64,000 nucleotides of DNA from Minicystis rosea (GCA_001931535.1 CP016211.1:10276377-10340376); one strand, 5' to 3'. Shown: positions 34,507 through 43,334, counted from the first letter of the stretch. Notes: a model not told the origin generated them from the letters alone. Numbers and translations are program-made.

Positions 34507-34605
34507 CCGTGCGCCGCGCCACCGTCAGCCCAGCGCACGGCGACACGCTTCCTCGTATCCTCCCAGCGTTTCCGTTTGCGGCTCGCTGCGGCGCGGGGGA
34601 TGGGG

Positions 34606-35712
34606 ATGGCGTCGACGTACGATCGGTTGGTGAGCGAGGCGCAGGATCCAGCGACATCCTGCGAGCGTCTCTGCGCCATCGTGCTCGAGGAGCCGCGCGC
34701 GGCGTGGGCCGTGCTGTGGAGCGCGCGCCTCTCCGCCGAGCAGCAGGACGAGGTCCTCGTGTCCTTGCGGCCCTGGGATTTGGCCCTCGCGGTGCGGCAG
34801 CCCGAGGTGCCCGCGACCGTGTTGGATCGCCTGGCGCGTCGCGACGACGAGAAGCTCCGCGCGCAGATCGCGGGCGCCCCGGCGACGAGCGAGGACACGC
34901 TTCTCTACTTGATGGAGGTCGCGGACGAGCCCGCGCGGCTCGCGGTGATCTGCCGAGCATCACCGCCGGCCACCGTCCTCGCGCGCGCGGCCTGCGATGC
35001 CTCGCCGCACGTCCGCGCGCGGGTGGCGAGCTTGCCGAAGATCGATCCGTCGCTCCTGGCGACGCTCGCCTCCGATCCCGAGCCCGAGGTGCGCAAGGCC
35101 GTCGTGCGCCACCCGCACGCGCCCATGGCCGTGGTGCTCCAGAGCATGAGCGACGACGATCCCGACGTGCGCCGCGCCGCCGTCCTCCGTGCGCGCGCCG
35201 TCGACGACGATCGCGACGGCCTGCTCGCCACCGCGCTCGCCGCCGCCACCACCGATCCCGATGCGCTCGTGCGCGAGGCGGTCGCCTCTCACGCGCGCTT
35301 GCCTGCGGATGCGCGGATGGCACTCGCGGTCGACCAGATCATGCGCGTCCGGCTCGCGCTCGCGCGCTCGGCCGCGACTCCTCCCGAGGTCCTCGAACGG
35401 CTGGCCCGCGATCGCGAGCCCATCGTGCGCATCGAGATCACGCGGCATCCACACGTGACCGAAGCAATCCTCGACAAGCTCGCGGAGGACGCCTCGGTGG
35501 ACGTGCGCGAAGCGGTCGCCGACCACGCGCGCACGAGCGCTCGCGCGCTGACGATGCTGGCCGCCGATGCGAGCACGAGCGTGCGCGAGATCGTCGCCAT
35601 GCGCCCGGCGCTGGCGCAGCACGTCGTTCGTGTCTTGCTCCAACATCCAGATCCCGTCTCGCTCGCGCGCATCGCCCTCCGCCCCGAGCTCGATCCGAAG
35701 GAATGGTCATGA
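34606..35712 (+). CDS. LRV/HEAT-like repeat protein
   Basis: 368 residues made largely of about 24-residue helical repeats of the leucine-rich-variant type. Examples are PEPEVRKAVVRHPHAPMAVV, DPDVRRAAVLRARAV, DREPIVRIEITRHPHVTEAI, ASVDVREAVADHARTSARAL and ASTSVREIVAMRPALAQHVV. No N-terminal Cys cluster as in the nitrogen-fixation LRV protein. Such solenoids are scaffolds. Its stop codon overlaps the ATG of the TssC-like gene, which suggests the two products work together. The start could also be ATG 34600; the far upstream ATG (34504) lies in the repeat block. Confidence 0.78.
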   Translation: MASTYDRLVSEAQDPATSCERLCAIVLEEPRAAWAVLWSARLSAEQQDEVLVSLRPWDLALAVRQPEVPATVLDRLARRDDEKLRAQIAGAPATSEDTLLYLMEVADEPARLAVICRASPPATVLARAACDASPHVRARVASLPKIDPSLLATLASDPEPEVRKAVVRHPHAPMAVVLQSMSDDDPDVRRAAVLRARAVDDDRDGLLATALAAATTDPDALVREAVASHARLPADARMALAVDQIMRVRLALARSAATPPEVLERLARDREPIVRIEITRHPHVTEAILDKLAEDASVDVREAVADHARTSARALTMLAADASTSVREIVAMRPALAQHVVRVLLQHPDPVSLARIALRPELDPKEWS

Positions 35713-37106
35713 CCCAACTCCTCACCTACCTCACCGAAGACCTGCTCCCCCAACCGCTCGATGCGCGCCAGCGAGCCTCCTTAACGCGCGGGCTCCGCAC
35801 GATCGTCGCGCAAAGCCTCCTGGACGAAGCCGCCATCGACGCGCTCATCGCCTCGCTCGACGTCGACCTATCGCGGCAGCTCGATGCCATCTTGCATCAC
35901 CCGACCTTCCAAGCGCTGGAGAGCGCCTGGCGGGGGTTGTGGCTCGTCGTCAGCCGAATCGCGGCCGATCAAAACATCCGCTGCGAGGTGCTCAATTGCT
36001 CCAAGGAAGATCTGCTCCTGGACTTCGACGACTCCCCTGAGCTGCCGAAATCGGGTCTCTACAGATTGGTCTACAGCGCCGAGTTCGGCCCCTTCGGCGG
36101 CCGGCCGCACGCGGCCATCGTGGCCAATTACGAGATCTTCGGGACGCGTGACGACATCGCGATGCTCCGCCAGTGCAGTCATGTCGGCTTCTCTGGCTCC
36201 GCTCCATTCCTTGCAGGCGCCGCGCCTTCGTTGCTGGGCAGGGAGAGCGCGCACGCGCTTGCCGAGGGCGGTCGAGGTGCGCTCTCGGAGAAGGCCGATC
36301 AAGCGTGGCGAGACTTCCGTTCGGGTGTGCGCGCGCGCTTCGCTGGGCTCGTGTCGTCCAGGATCTTGGGGCGCTCCGTGTACGAGAACGACGGCTCCAC
36401 GCCTCATCGGTTTCGTCATCGCGAGACCATTTCGAGGCCCGAAGATCACCTCTGGATCAACGGCGTCTTCGCCCTCACGGCCTGCATCGCGCGGAGCTTC
36501 GAGCTCTTTCGGCTCGCGGCCAACATCACGGGTCCCGTCGGCGGCCTGGTCGAAGATCTCCCCACCTGGCGCGGCCCCCGAGGCTCCTTTCCCAAGCCCG
36601 CACCGCTCGAAGCGCCGCTCTCGGCGTCACGCATCGACGAGCTCGAGGCCGCGGGCATCATCGCCTTGGCCTTCGATGAAGCCGCGGCGCACGCGTATTT
36701 CCCCAGCGCGCCGAGCTGCCTCTCGCCCTCGGCCACCATGCCGGCGGATCTCGCGCCGGCCGATCGGGATTTGCATCGACAGATCCCTGGCCTCTTCGTG
36801 GTCGGCCGCCTCATGCAGCACCTCAAGGTCGTTCATCGCGAGAGGATCGGGGCCTGGCACGGCCGCGAGACGCTCGAGAGAGAGCTGCGGGCCGTGCTCG
36901 ATGGTTTGGTGCATCGCCCGATCGGCGCCGCCGACGATCACCGCGAGCTGCACACCAAGAAGGTGCTGCACGCGTTCGATTTCCGGGTCGAGGAGCCCCC
37001 TCCGGGCGGAGGGTACAGCTCCTGCTCGCTTCGCCTCACGCCCAATTGGAGCGCGGGCGGGCGCTTCTTCACGCTCGCCATCGACTCGTTCCTCGATTGT
37101 GAGTGA
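35709..37106 (+). CDS. Orphan TssC/VipB-like contractile sheath large subunit homologue
   Basis: 465 residues, slightly shorter than typical TssC (about 490-500). The N-terminal TssC signature is clear: DVDLSRQLDAILHHPTFQAL, ESAWRGLWLVVSRIAADQNI, EVLNCSKEDLLLDF, YSAEFGPFGGRPHAAIVANY and APFLAGAAPSLLG. Later, RPEDHLWINGVFALTACIA and VGGLVEDLPTW match the family, and the C-terminal part ends TLAIDSFLDCE. In canonical T6SS this protein, with TssB, forms the tail sheath. No tssB, hcp or vgrG is within the window. The gene starts inside the stop of the LRV gene (ATGA) with AAGGA upstream, and its end overlaps or abuts the next gene. Confidence 0.85.
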   Translation: MTQLLTYLTEDLLPQPLDARQRASLTRGLRTIVAQSLLDEAAIDALIASLDVDLSRQLDAILHHPTFQALESAWRGLWLVVSRIAADQNIRCEVLNCSKEDLLLDFDDSPELPKSGLYRLVYSAEFGPFGGRPHAAIVANYEIFGTRDDIAMLRQCSHVGFSGSAPFLAGAAPSLLGRESAHALAEGGRGALSEKADQAWRDFRSGVRARFAGLVSSRILGRSVYENDGSTPHRFRHRETISRPEDHLWINGVFALTACIARSFELFRLAANITGPVGGLVEDLPTWRGPRGSFPKPAPLEAPLSASRIDELEAAGIIALAFDEAAAHAYFPSAPSCLSPSATMPADLAPADRDLHRQIPGLFVVGRLMQHLKVVHRERIGAWHGRETLERELRAVLDGLVHRPIGAADDHRELHTKKVLHAFDFRVEEPPPGGGYSSCSLRLTPNWSAGGRFFTLAIDSFLDCE

Positions 37107-37110
37107 GCCC

Positions 37111-37656
37111 GTGACCGCCATCCTCCACGCCACGTTCCATCGTGTCGCCGGCGAGCGCGATCGGGTCGAGGTCCGCCGCAGCGACGGCACCGAGATCGCG
37201 TGGCGCTTCCCGACCTACGGCGGCACCCTCCCGCACGATCTCGTGCACCTCGTGGTCGAGTCCGGCTTCGGCCTCTGCCACGCGTTCTGGGGCCGCGTCG
37301 ATGCGGGCCTCGATCCGGCCGCGATCAACGAGGCCGCCCACCGGCACGGGGGCGCCGATCGGTACCGCGGCTTCGGCGAGGATCAACACGAGCTGCTCTT
37401 CGCCGAAGGGCTCGCGGCCGTGTGCTGGACCGATCCCGATCTCCACGACCTCGCCCTCTGCGACGCCATCGTCGAGAGCTGCGCCGGCTTCGGCATCACG
37501 GATCCGCCGCGCGTGACGCCCGATCGGGTGGCCATGGTGCGCGCGGCCGTCGTGCACCTCCGCGCGCGCTGGCGGCGCTGCACGCTTCCTCGATCGCTCT
37601 CGGTGAGCTTCTGGGCGGACGATCCCGAGGCCGGGCTCGCGCCCCTCCTGCCATGA
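37111..37656 (+). CDS. Conserved small protein downstream of the TssC-like gene
   Basis: About 181 residues from GTG 37111; GTG 37099 would overlap the preceding stop. Notable is the block GTLPHDLVHLVVESGFGLCH followed by AFWGRVDAGLDP, with several His/Asp/Glu that could bind a metal, but no family I can name. It has no signal peptide or membrane segment. It is the last gene of the LRV/TssC-like operon and is likely co-translated with it. Convergent with an anti-sigma-type gene across a palindromic repeat. Confidence 0.65.
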   Translation: MTAILHATFHRVAGERDRVEVRRSDGTEIAWRFPTYGGTLPHDLVHLVVESGFGLCHAFWGRVDAGLDPAAINEAAHRHGGADRYRGFGEDQHELLFAEGLAAVCWTDPDLHDLALCDAIVESCAGFGITDPPRVTPDRVAMVRAAVVHLRARWRRCTLPRSLSVSFWADDPEAGLAPLLP

Positions 37657-37666
37657 GGCCCGCGCG

Positions 37667-37688
37667 ATTCGTTTGAGCTCAAACCATC
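37667..37688. repeat. Dispersed palindromic element (core GTTTGAGCTCAAAC)
   Basis: A perfect 14-bp palindrome, GTTTGAGCTCAAAC (37671-37684), sits in an ATTC-flanked context between two convergent genes. Related copies occur at 24173-24214 (two), 39997-40018 and 51631-51652. Confidence 0.7.
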
Positions 37689-37710
37689 GGCGCGCGGCCG
37701 CGCGACGCGC

Positions 37711-38079
37711 TCAAGGCAGCGCGCCGCTGCCCCACGGGATCAGCACCAGGAACACGAGCGCGATGAGCGCGAGCATGACGAGGCTCGTGACGAGGTACGT
37801 CTGCCGCGGGGCCTTGGCCGTGCTCCAGCCATCGCCGTAGAACTTGCCGCGCGAGCGCTTGCGCAGCTTCTTCTGCACGCCGGGGAGGATGCTGGGCGCG
37901 ACCGAGCCGGGCGGCGGAGCGAGCGCGCTCTTCAAGAGATCGCGCATGTCGACCTCGTCGAGCACGGCCGCCATTTCGTCGTCGATCTCGGGCAAATCTT
38001 CGTCCGGGCCGGGCTTGCCCTTCGTGGGCTCGTCGGCCTTCTGCGCTTCGAGATCGGGGCGCTCGTCGTCTTTGCTCAT
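37711..38079 (-). CDS. Single-pass membrane protein, probable anti-sigma partner
   Basis: 122 residues. An acidic N terminus (PGPDEDLPEIDDEMAAVLDE) is followed by DMRDLLKSALAPPPGSVAPS, LPGVQKKLRKRSRGKFYGDG, WSTAKAPRQ and one C-terminal membrane span (TSLVMLALIALVFLVLIPWG). There is no HxxxCxxC zinc finger. It begins with an ATG overlapping the stop of the ECF sigma gene, a placement typical of anti-sigma factors. The FYGDGWST block recurs in uncharacterised myxobacterial proteins beside sigma genes. Function inferred from position only. Confidence 0.7.
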   Translation of the reverse strand: MSKDDERPDLEAQKADEPTKGKPGPDEDLPEIDDEMAAVLDEVDMRDLLKSALAPPPGSVAPSILPGVQKKLRKRSRGKFYGDGWSTAKAPRQTYLVTSLVMLALIALVFLVLIPWGSGALP

Positions 38080-38690
38080 TTGCCCGACCTCATCTTCTCG
38101 CCCATCGCCTTTTCGACCAGGGCCTTGAGCTGGGCCCGCGCGCGGTGGATGCGGCTCTTCACCGTGCCGTCGGGCAGGCCCGTGACGGATGCGATCTCTT
38201 CGTACGAAAGGTCCTCCACGTCACGCAGCACCAACACCTCGCGGAACTCCGGCTCGAGCTGGGCGATGGCGCGCTTCACCACCATCTCGAGCTGCATGCC
38301 TTCGACCAGCTCGTCGGGCCGGCTGATGTCGCCGACGCTCACGCCCTTCGCCGCGGTGAATGGCACGCGCTCGGCCATCGCGTCCACGTCGTCCTGTTGG
38401 CCGGCATGCCGGCGCGACAGGTATTTCGAGCGGTTTTTGCAGAGGTTGACCGCGATCCGGTAGATCCACGTGGAGAGCTTGGAGTCGCCGCGGAACTGGT
38501 CGATGGCCTTGAAGACCTGGACGAAGACCTCCTGCGCGAGATCCTCCGCCTCGTCGCGCCGGCCGAGCATGCGGAACACGAGCGCGAAGACCCGCCGCTC
38601 GTAGGTCACCACCAGCTCGTTGAACGCGCCCTCGTCCCGCGCCACGAGGCGCGCCACGAACTGGGCTTCGGTCTCCTCCTCGCTCGACAA
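38076..38690 (-). CDS. RpoE-like ECF sigma factor (TTG start)
   Basis: 204 residues. Region 2: LVVTYERRVFALVFRMLGRR and DEAEDLAQEVFVQVFKAIDQ, then STWIYRIAVNLCKNRSKYLS. Region 4: LEPEFREVLVLRDVEDLSYE then EIASVTGLPDGTVKSRIHRA. This is close to the classical RpoE group. The only good start is TTG 38690, with GGAGG nine bases upstream; no ATG or GTG lies at the right place. The downstream membrane protein overlaps its stop by four bases and is the likely anti-sigma. Confidence 0.95.
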   Translation of the reverse strand: MSSEEETEAQFVARLVARDEGAFNELVVTYERRVFALVFRMLGRRDEAEDLAQEVFVQVFKAIDQFRGDSKLSTWIYRIAVNLCKNRSKYLSRRHAGQQDDVDAMAERVPFTAAKGVSVGDISRPDELVEGMQLEMVVKRAIAQLEPEFREVLVLRDVEDLSYEEIASVTGLPDGTVKSRIHRARAQLKALVEKAMGEKMRSGK

Positions 38691-38882
38691 CGCGCTGCGC
38701 CTCCGCGGCCTCCCAAGGTAGACGGCCTCGCCCGTCCGAGGCTAGTGCCGTGAGCCGAAAGCGCGACGAAGCCCCGAGAAATCAGCGCCCCGAAGCCGCG
38801 AGACCGCGAAGATGGCGAGGCTTACTCGGGGTATGGGCGGCTCCACGGACGCGAGCTTTTCCTTCGACGCGACGCCCGAGGC

Positions 38883-40649
38883 TCAAGGCCTCGTGGCCCG
38901 ATCGATGCGGGCGCGCCGGAGCTGCTCGGCCATCTCTCCGAGCCGCGGGTGACCAGGCCAGAGGCTCCGGGCCACGGCGAGGTGCGCTTCCGCCTCCTCC
39001 AGCCGACCCAGGGCCAGCAAAGGCTGGGTGACGTTGGCGTGCGCACGAAAGGACCCGGGATGATGCCGCAGCGCCGCTCGATACGCCTCGACGGCGGCCT
39101 CGTGACGACCGAGCTCGGCCTCGGCGTTCCCGATGGCGACATCGGTGCCCACGTTGGCGAGCAGCGTCCGCGATCGCCGGAGCCCTGCCAGGGCCGCCTC
39201 GAGATCGCCCGACGCGAGCTCGAAGAGGCCGCGTTCCAGGGCGATCTCACCGCTCCGCGGATCGAGGCGCGCCGCGCTGGCGAGGAGCGCGCGCCGCGCC
39301 TCGGGCAACGCTTCCTTCGCCGCGGTGAGCCGGCGCGATGCGATCCATCCGCTCACCGAGACCGCGAGGAGCCACGCCGATGCGAGGAGGAGGCCCGCGC
39401 GAAGAGTGGGCGCGAGCGCCGCAGGGGCGCGCGATCGAGCCTTGTTTCCAGCGAGATCCGTGCATGCACCGAGCACGAGGCCCACAAGCAGCACGAGGCC
39501 GGGCTGCCGCATCGGGCTGTCCCCCGCGGCGCACACCGCGAGCGCGAAGAGCGCCCCCGCACCCTCGATCCAGCCGCTTCGCGCCGCGGCCATCATGCCG
39601 CCGAAGATCGCGAGCGCGAGCAACGCGAGCGCGGGCAGGCCACCGTCGACGAGGACCTCGATCCAATCGGAGTGCGCGGTGGTGGCATTGAGGAAGCGGC
39701 GCGATGCGACCTTCGGTTCGAGCACGGCGAGGCGCGCGCCCTGCGCGTCGAGGTACGCGTGCGCGAAGCCACCGAGGCCCGCGCCCACCGGCAACGACGC
39801 GACCGCGGCGTCGAGCGACGATCGCCAGATGAAGACGCGGCCCTGAAAGGCGACGGGCACCGGCACGTCGTCTCCCTCCGCCACGACCGGCGGAGCTTCG
39901 GGCGCGCCGCGCAGCGACGGCGCGCGCACGAAGCCGAAGGAGAGCGCGACCGCTGCGACGACCCCTGCGATCACCGGAGCTCGCCGCCGCGCGCCGATTC
40001 GTTTGAGCACCAACGAAATGGCCATCCCTCCCAGCGCGAGCGCGCTCGCCATCCACGCGACCCGCGAGTGCGAGAGCACGAGGCCCGCGAGCTGAAGCAG
40101 CACCGCGCCCATCGCCGCGGCGCGCGCCCGCTTCGCGCCCTCGTCGTGGAGGCGCACGACGAGCCCGACCGAGAGCGGCAGCGTCACCGCGAGCAGCAGG
40201 CCGAGCCAGTTGGCGTTGCCCTGACCGCCATGCACGAAGATGCCGCGCGCCCCCGACGCCCGCTGCCCGAGCGCGACCAGCGCCGCCGCGCTGCCTGCGA
40301 GAGCGGCCGCATGCTCGGCGTCCCGACGCGCTTCCACCAAGGGTCGCTGCGACATCGCCAGCGCGAGCGCTGCGCCGGCCACCCAGGAAGCGAGATCGCG
40401 CACGCCGGCCGGCACGCCCCAGAGCAGCGTCAGCCCCGACCACACCGTGAATGCGACGAAGGCGAGCACCGCCGGCGGCAGGGCGCGTCGTTCGCGCGAA
40501 GGACGCGCGAGGCTCACGGAGAGCGCGACGATGGCCGACAAGAGGCCGAGCGCGCGCTTCGGATCGGCCGCGGGCGCGCGCGGATCGTAGGCCGTGGCGG
40601 CCGCGGCGATCGCGACGGCGATGGCGACCGATCGCAGCCGCGCGCTCAC
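38883..40649 (-). CDS. O-antigen-ligase (Wzy_C) domain protein with C-terminal TPR
   Basis: 588 residues from a GTG that overlaps the stop of the HEAT gene. About ten membrane segments surround the Wzy/WaaL signature loops: HGGQGNANWLGLLLAVTLPL, VLSHSRVAWMA and ATTAHSDWIEVLVDGGLPAL. A C-terminal tetratricopeptide region (RSGEIALERGLFELASGDLE, GRHEAAVEAYRAALRHHPGS, RLEEAEAHLAVARSLWPGHP) follows. Such ligase-TPR fusions are common in deltaproteobacteria and are thought to act on surface polysaccharide or protein glycosylation. Being the third gene of an overlapping operon with a HEAT-repeat protein, it may belong to an envelope-building unit. A degenerate copy of the palindromic repeat lies inside the gene (39997-40018). 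Confidence 0.82.
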   Translation of the reverse strand: MSARLRSVAIAVAIAAAATAYDPRAPAADPKRALGLLSAIVALSVSLARPSRERRALPPAVLAFVAFTVWSGLTLLWGVPAGVRDLASWVAGAALALAMSQRPLVEARRDAEHAAALAGSAAALVALGQRASGARGIFVHGGQGNANWLGLLLAVTLPLSVGLVVRLHDEGAKRARAAAMGAVLLQLAGLVLSHSRVAWMASALALGGMAISLVLKRIGARRRAPVIAGVVAAVALSFGFVRAPSLRGAPEAPPVVAEGDDVPVPVAFQGRVFIWRSSLDAAVASLPVGAGLGGFAHAYLDAQGARLAVLEPKVASRRFLNATTAHSDWIEVLVDGGLPALALLALAIFGGMMAAARSGWIEGAGALFALAVCAAGDSPMRQPGLVLLVGLVLGACTDLAGNKARSRAPAALAPTLRAGLLLASAWLLAVSVSGWIASRRLTAAKEALPEARRALLASAARLDPRSGEIALERGLFELASGDLEAALAGLRRSRTLLANVGTDVAIGNAEAELGRHEAAVEAYRAALRHHPGSFRAHANVTQPLLALGRLEEAEAHLAVARSLWPGHPRLGEMAEQLRRARIDRATRP

Positions 40650-42715
40650 GCGTCGTCGCGACGCCGATCGAGCACCGCGCGCAGGCGATCCTTCACGTCG
40701 GCGCGCTCCTCGCGGGCGAGCGCGCGGCGAAGGAGCCACGTCACCCGCGGATCTTTGGCGCGCACCAAGTAGCGCTCGGCCAAGTCGCGCTCCTTCACCT
40801 GCGCGCCGCCGAGCGACTCGAGGAGCCGGAACACGGCGTTGTCCGGATCCCACGCCAGATGAATCGCCGCCGCCGACAGCGCGACGTCGACGTCCGCGCC
40901 CTTCTCGCGCTTCACCATCTCGGCGGTGAGCCGATCGCGCGCGGCCTTCTCCTTGATGCGGCCCACGATCCCGGCGAACCGCGGCAAGCTCACCGACGCG
41001 ATCGTATCCATCCGCTGGAGGAGCGCGGTGTCGGCCGAAGTCTCGCCGAGCCGCGCGAGCGCCGCGAGCGTGTGCAGCTCGAGCCAGACGTCGCTCATCG
41101 CCGGCGCGCCCTTGAGCCGCGCGAGGCGCGCGCGCGCCTCCGCGTCGCCGAGCTCGCCCACGAGATCGATGGCCGCCTCGGCCTCGTCGATGGCCGCGTG
41201 CGAGACCGCCGTCTCCGCCGCGCTGGTCGCGACGGGCAGCGCGCCGATCGGGCGCAGGTCGGCGACGAAACGCGTCACGCTCTGCCGCCCCCGCGCCCAA
41301 TCGAGCAGGATGCGCCCGCCCACCGAAGCATCCTTGTCGGTGTGCACGTAATGATCGACCTGCCCCGGCCGGCAGCGCCGCTTCTCCAAACAAGAGAGCA
41401 GGTATTCACGCACGCGCGTGTCCCCCATCTTGCCGAGCGCAATGGCGGCGCGCTGCTTGGTCTCCTCGCGCGTCGACGTGAAGAGCTTGTCGTGCACGAG
41501 GTCCGCGCGCTTGCCGCCCGAGATGGCGAACACCGCATAAATGGCCTCTTCGCGGAGCGAGGGATTGTCCGCGTTCACCACCTTTTCGAGCGCGGGAATC
41601 GCCTTCACGTCACCGATCTTGCCGAGCGCCACGGCCGCGCTGGTGCGCACGAGATCGCTGGGATCGCCGAGCGCCTTCTCCAAGAGCGGCAGCCCCTCCG
41701 GCCGCTTCACGTCGCCGAGCACGAAGGCCGCGTTGAGCCGGATGATGGCCTGCTTGTGCTCGACGATCTGCCGGATCGACGCATAGAACCCGTCGCGATC
41801 GAGCCGCTCCAGCGCAAAGGCGATGTTGTTCAACATGCGCCCATCGCGCACGCCCGGCAGCTTGGCGAGGAGCGCCTTCTCCGCAGTCTTGTCGCCGATG
41901 AGGCCGAGCGCATACACGGCCTTGTTGCGGATCTCGGCGTTCGCATGATCCATGAGCGGCTGCAGCTTCCCGGTCAGCTTCGGCGCCCTGAGCTCCGCCG
42001 CGGCCAAGGTCGCCGCGAGCACGAGCGCGTCGTTCTTGCTCTCGAGCGCGTCGGCGACGTCGCCGATCAGCGTGTCGCGCGACATCACGTGGCGGCTCTT
42101 CCAGAGCGCATCGAAGGCCTTCGCGCGATGATCTTCCTGGCCCTCCTCGGGCTTCTTTCCGAGCTCCTTGCGGAGCACGGCCACCGCTTTGCGATGACCG
42201 ATGGCGCCGAGCGCGTCGAGCACGAGCCCGCGCACCTCGGGCGTCTCGTCCTTGCGCGCGAAGAGCTTCGCCAACGGATCGATGGAGCTCGCATCGGGGA
42301 TGCGGGTCAGCGCGCGCACCACGCTCGTGCGCACGGCCGGCTCCCAATCTTCGAGCGCGGCCTGCAGCCCCGGCAGCGCGCTGCGATCGCCGATGTAGCC
42401 GAGCATGGCCGCGCACGAGCGGCGCACGCCCTCGTCGGCGTTGTCCGCGAGGCAGCGCGTGAGCGCCGCCGTCCCGCGCCGCCCGAGCGTGAGGATGTCC
42501 GGGCTCGCGGGCAGCTCGCGCCCGGTCACGTTGATGAGCGCCGTCGCGTCCCCCTGCATCGCGGCGAGCACGCGCTTCTTGGCTTGCTCGGCCGTCTCCG
42601 TCTTGGCTTTCGCCTCCGGCTCGTCGGCCACCGCGCGCACCGCCACGCCGAGCGTCGGGACGAGCGCGGCCGCGAGGACGAGGGGCAAGGTCCAGCGTGT
42701 GGATCGATTCTTCAT
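40646..42715 (-). CDS. Exported HEAT-repeat protein
   Basis: 689 residues. A signal peptide (TLPLVLAAALVPTLGVAVRA, cleaved near AVADE) is followed by at least twelve HEAT-type repeats of about 30 residues, for example DEGVRRSCAAMLGYIGDRSA, EPAVRTSVVRALTRIPDASS, HANAEIRNKAVYALGLIGDK, KQAIIRLNAAFVLGDVKRPE, SDLVRTSAAVALGKIGDVKA and NPSLREEAIYAVFAISGGKR. It probably folds as an extracytoplasmic scaffold. It overlaps its upstream neighbour and the ligase gene downstream by four bases each, so stoichiometric expression is likely. Confidence 0.9.
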   Translation of the reverse strand: MKNRSTRWTLPLVLAAALVPTLGVAVRAVADEPEAKAKTETAEQAKKRVLAAMQGDATALINVTGRELPASPDILTLGRRGTAALTRCLADNADEGVRRSCAAMLGYIGDRSALPGLQAALEDWEPAVRTSVVRALTRIPDASSIDPLAKLFARKDETPEVRGLVLDALGAIGHRKAVAVLRKELGKKPEEGQEDHRAKAFDALWKSRHVMSRDTLIGDVADALESKNDALVLAATLAAAELRAPKLTGKLQPLMDHANAEIRNKAVYALGLIGDKTAEKALLAKLPGVRDGRMLNNIAFALERLDRDGFYASIRQIVEHKQAIIRLNAAFVLGDVKRPEGLPLLEKALGDPSDLVRTSAAVALGKIGDVKAIPALEKVVNADNPSLREEAIYAVFAISGGKRADLVHDKLFTSTREETKQRAAIALGKMGDTRVREYLLSCLEKRRCRPGQVDHYVHTDKDASVGGRILLDWARGRQSVTRFVADLRPIGALPVATSAAETAVSHAAIDEAEAAIDLVGELGDAEARARLARLKGAPAMSDVWLELHTLAALARLGETSADTALLQRMDTIASVSLPRFAGIVGRIKEKAARDRLTAEMVKREKGADVDVALSAAAIHLAWDPDNAVFRLLESLGGAQVKERDLAERYLVRAKDPRVTWLLRRALAREERADVKDRLRAVLDRRRDDA

Positions 42716-43095
42716 CGGGAATCTCCATTCGTCTCGGGCAGGGCAGACACCTTCGCCGCCGCCGCGCTCGCCGCGCGCATCACGTCGTCACGCGAGGTCT
42801 TCTGGGTCAGATATCGAATCGTGATCGTGCGATCCGTGCAGCGGCCGGCGGCTGCGTCCCATTCGATCAGCTCCACGGCGCGGCTCCGGTAGAGGGCCAA
42901 ATCGAAGGCTTCTTCGCAGTCCTGCGCGCGCACGAGATCGACGCGCAGCCGCATCGTCGCGCGCGGCTCCGAGGCCGGCACCGGCGCATCGGCCATGGGC
43001 GTGGAAGCAACACAGCCCATCAAGCACACGAGCGGCACGGCGAGGGGCAGGATCCGATTCACGGGTCCGGGTTTTAGGCGGGTTCGTGGGTACAT
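42712..43095 (-). CDS. Small lipoprotein heading the HEAT/ligase operon
   Basis: 127 residues beginning MYPRTRLKPGPVNRILPLAV with a lipobox near LMGC (Cys27). The mature domain ends TKTSRDD-like helices (IRYLTQKTSRDDVMRAASAA) and contains two Cys (QDCEEAF, GRCTDRT). The ATG is backed by GGAGGGA about 8 bases upstream; a GTG 33 bases later would give a shorter signal peptide. Its stop overlaps the HEAT start (ATGA). Possibly anchors the HEAT protein to the envelope, inferred from order only. Confidence 0.7.
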   Translation of the reverse strand: MYPRTRLKPGPVNRILPLAVPLVCLMGCVASTPMADAPVPASEPRATMRLRVDLVRAQDCEEAFDLALYRSRAVELIEWDAAAGRCTDRTITIRYLTQKTSRDDVMRAASAAAAKVSALPETNGDSR

Positions 43096-43194
43096 GGAAT
43101 CCCTCCGGCACGAAGACGGCGGCCGCGAACGCCGGAGCCCCCGATCCCATTCCACGAGGCCTCGATTCGCGGGAAACAGCGGGGATCGCAGCCC

Positions 43195-43334
43195 GCGCCT
43201 CAAGATGTGTCGATAATTGCTGCTACGCGCCCCGCCGCGTCGGTTGGCCTCCCTCAAAATCGCCGAGGATTCCTCGGTCGGCCGCCCTAACGGCGGAGCG
43301 CTCGCGACGCAATTATCGACACATCTTCAGGCGC
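43195..43334. repeat. 140-bp inverted-repeat element with 26-bp ends (MITE-like or large hairpin)
   Basis: The left end 43195-43220 and right end 43309-43334 are reverse complements with one mismatch; 19 consecutive bases match exactly (AAGATGTGTCGATAATTGC against 43309-43327). The arms are AT-richer than the surroundings. Interior pairing continues imperfectly (GCGCCCCGCCG against a related block). The right end includes the stop codon of the phosphatase gene. No open frame and no clear target duplication. Confidence 0.75.
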
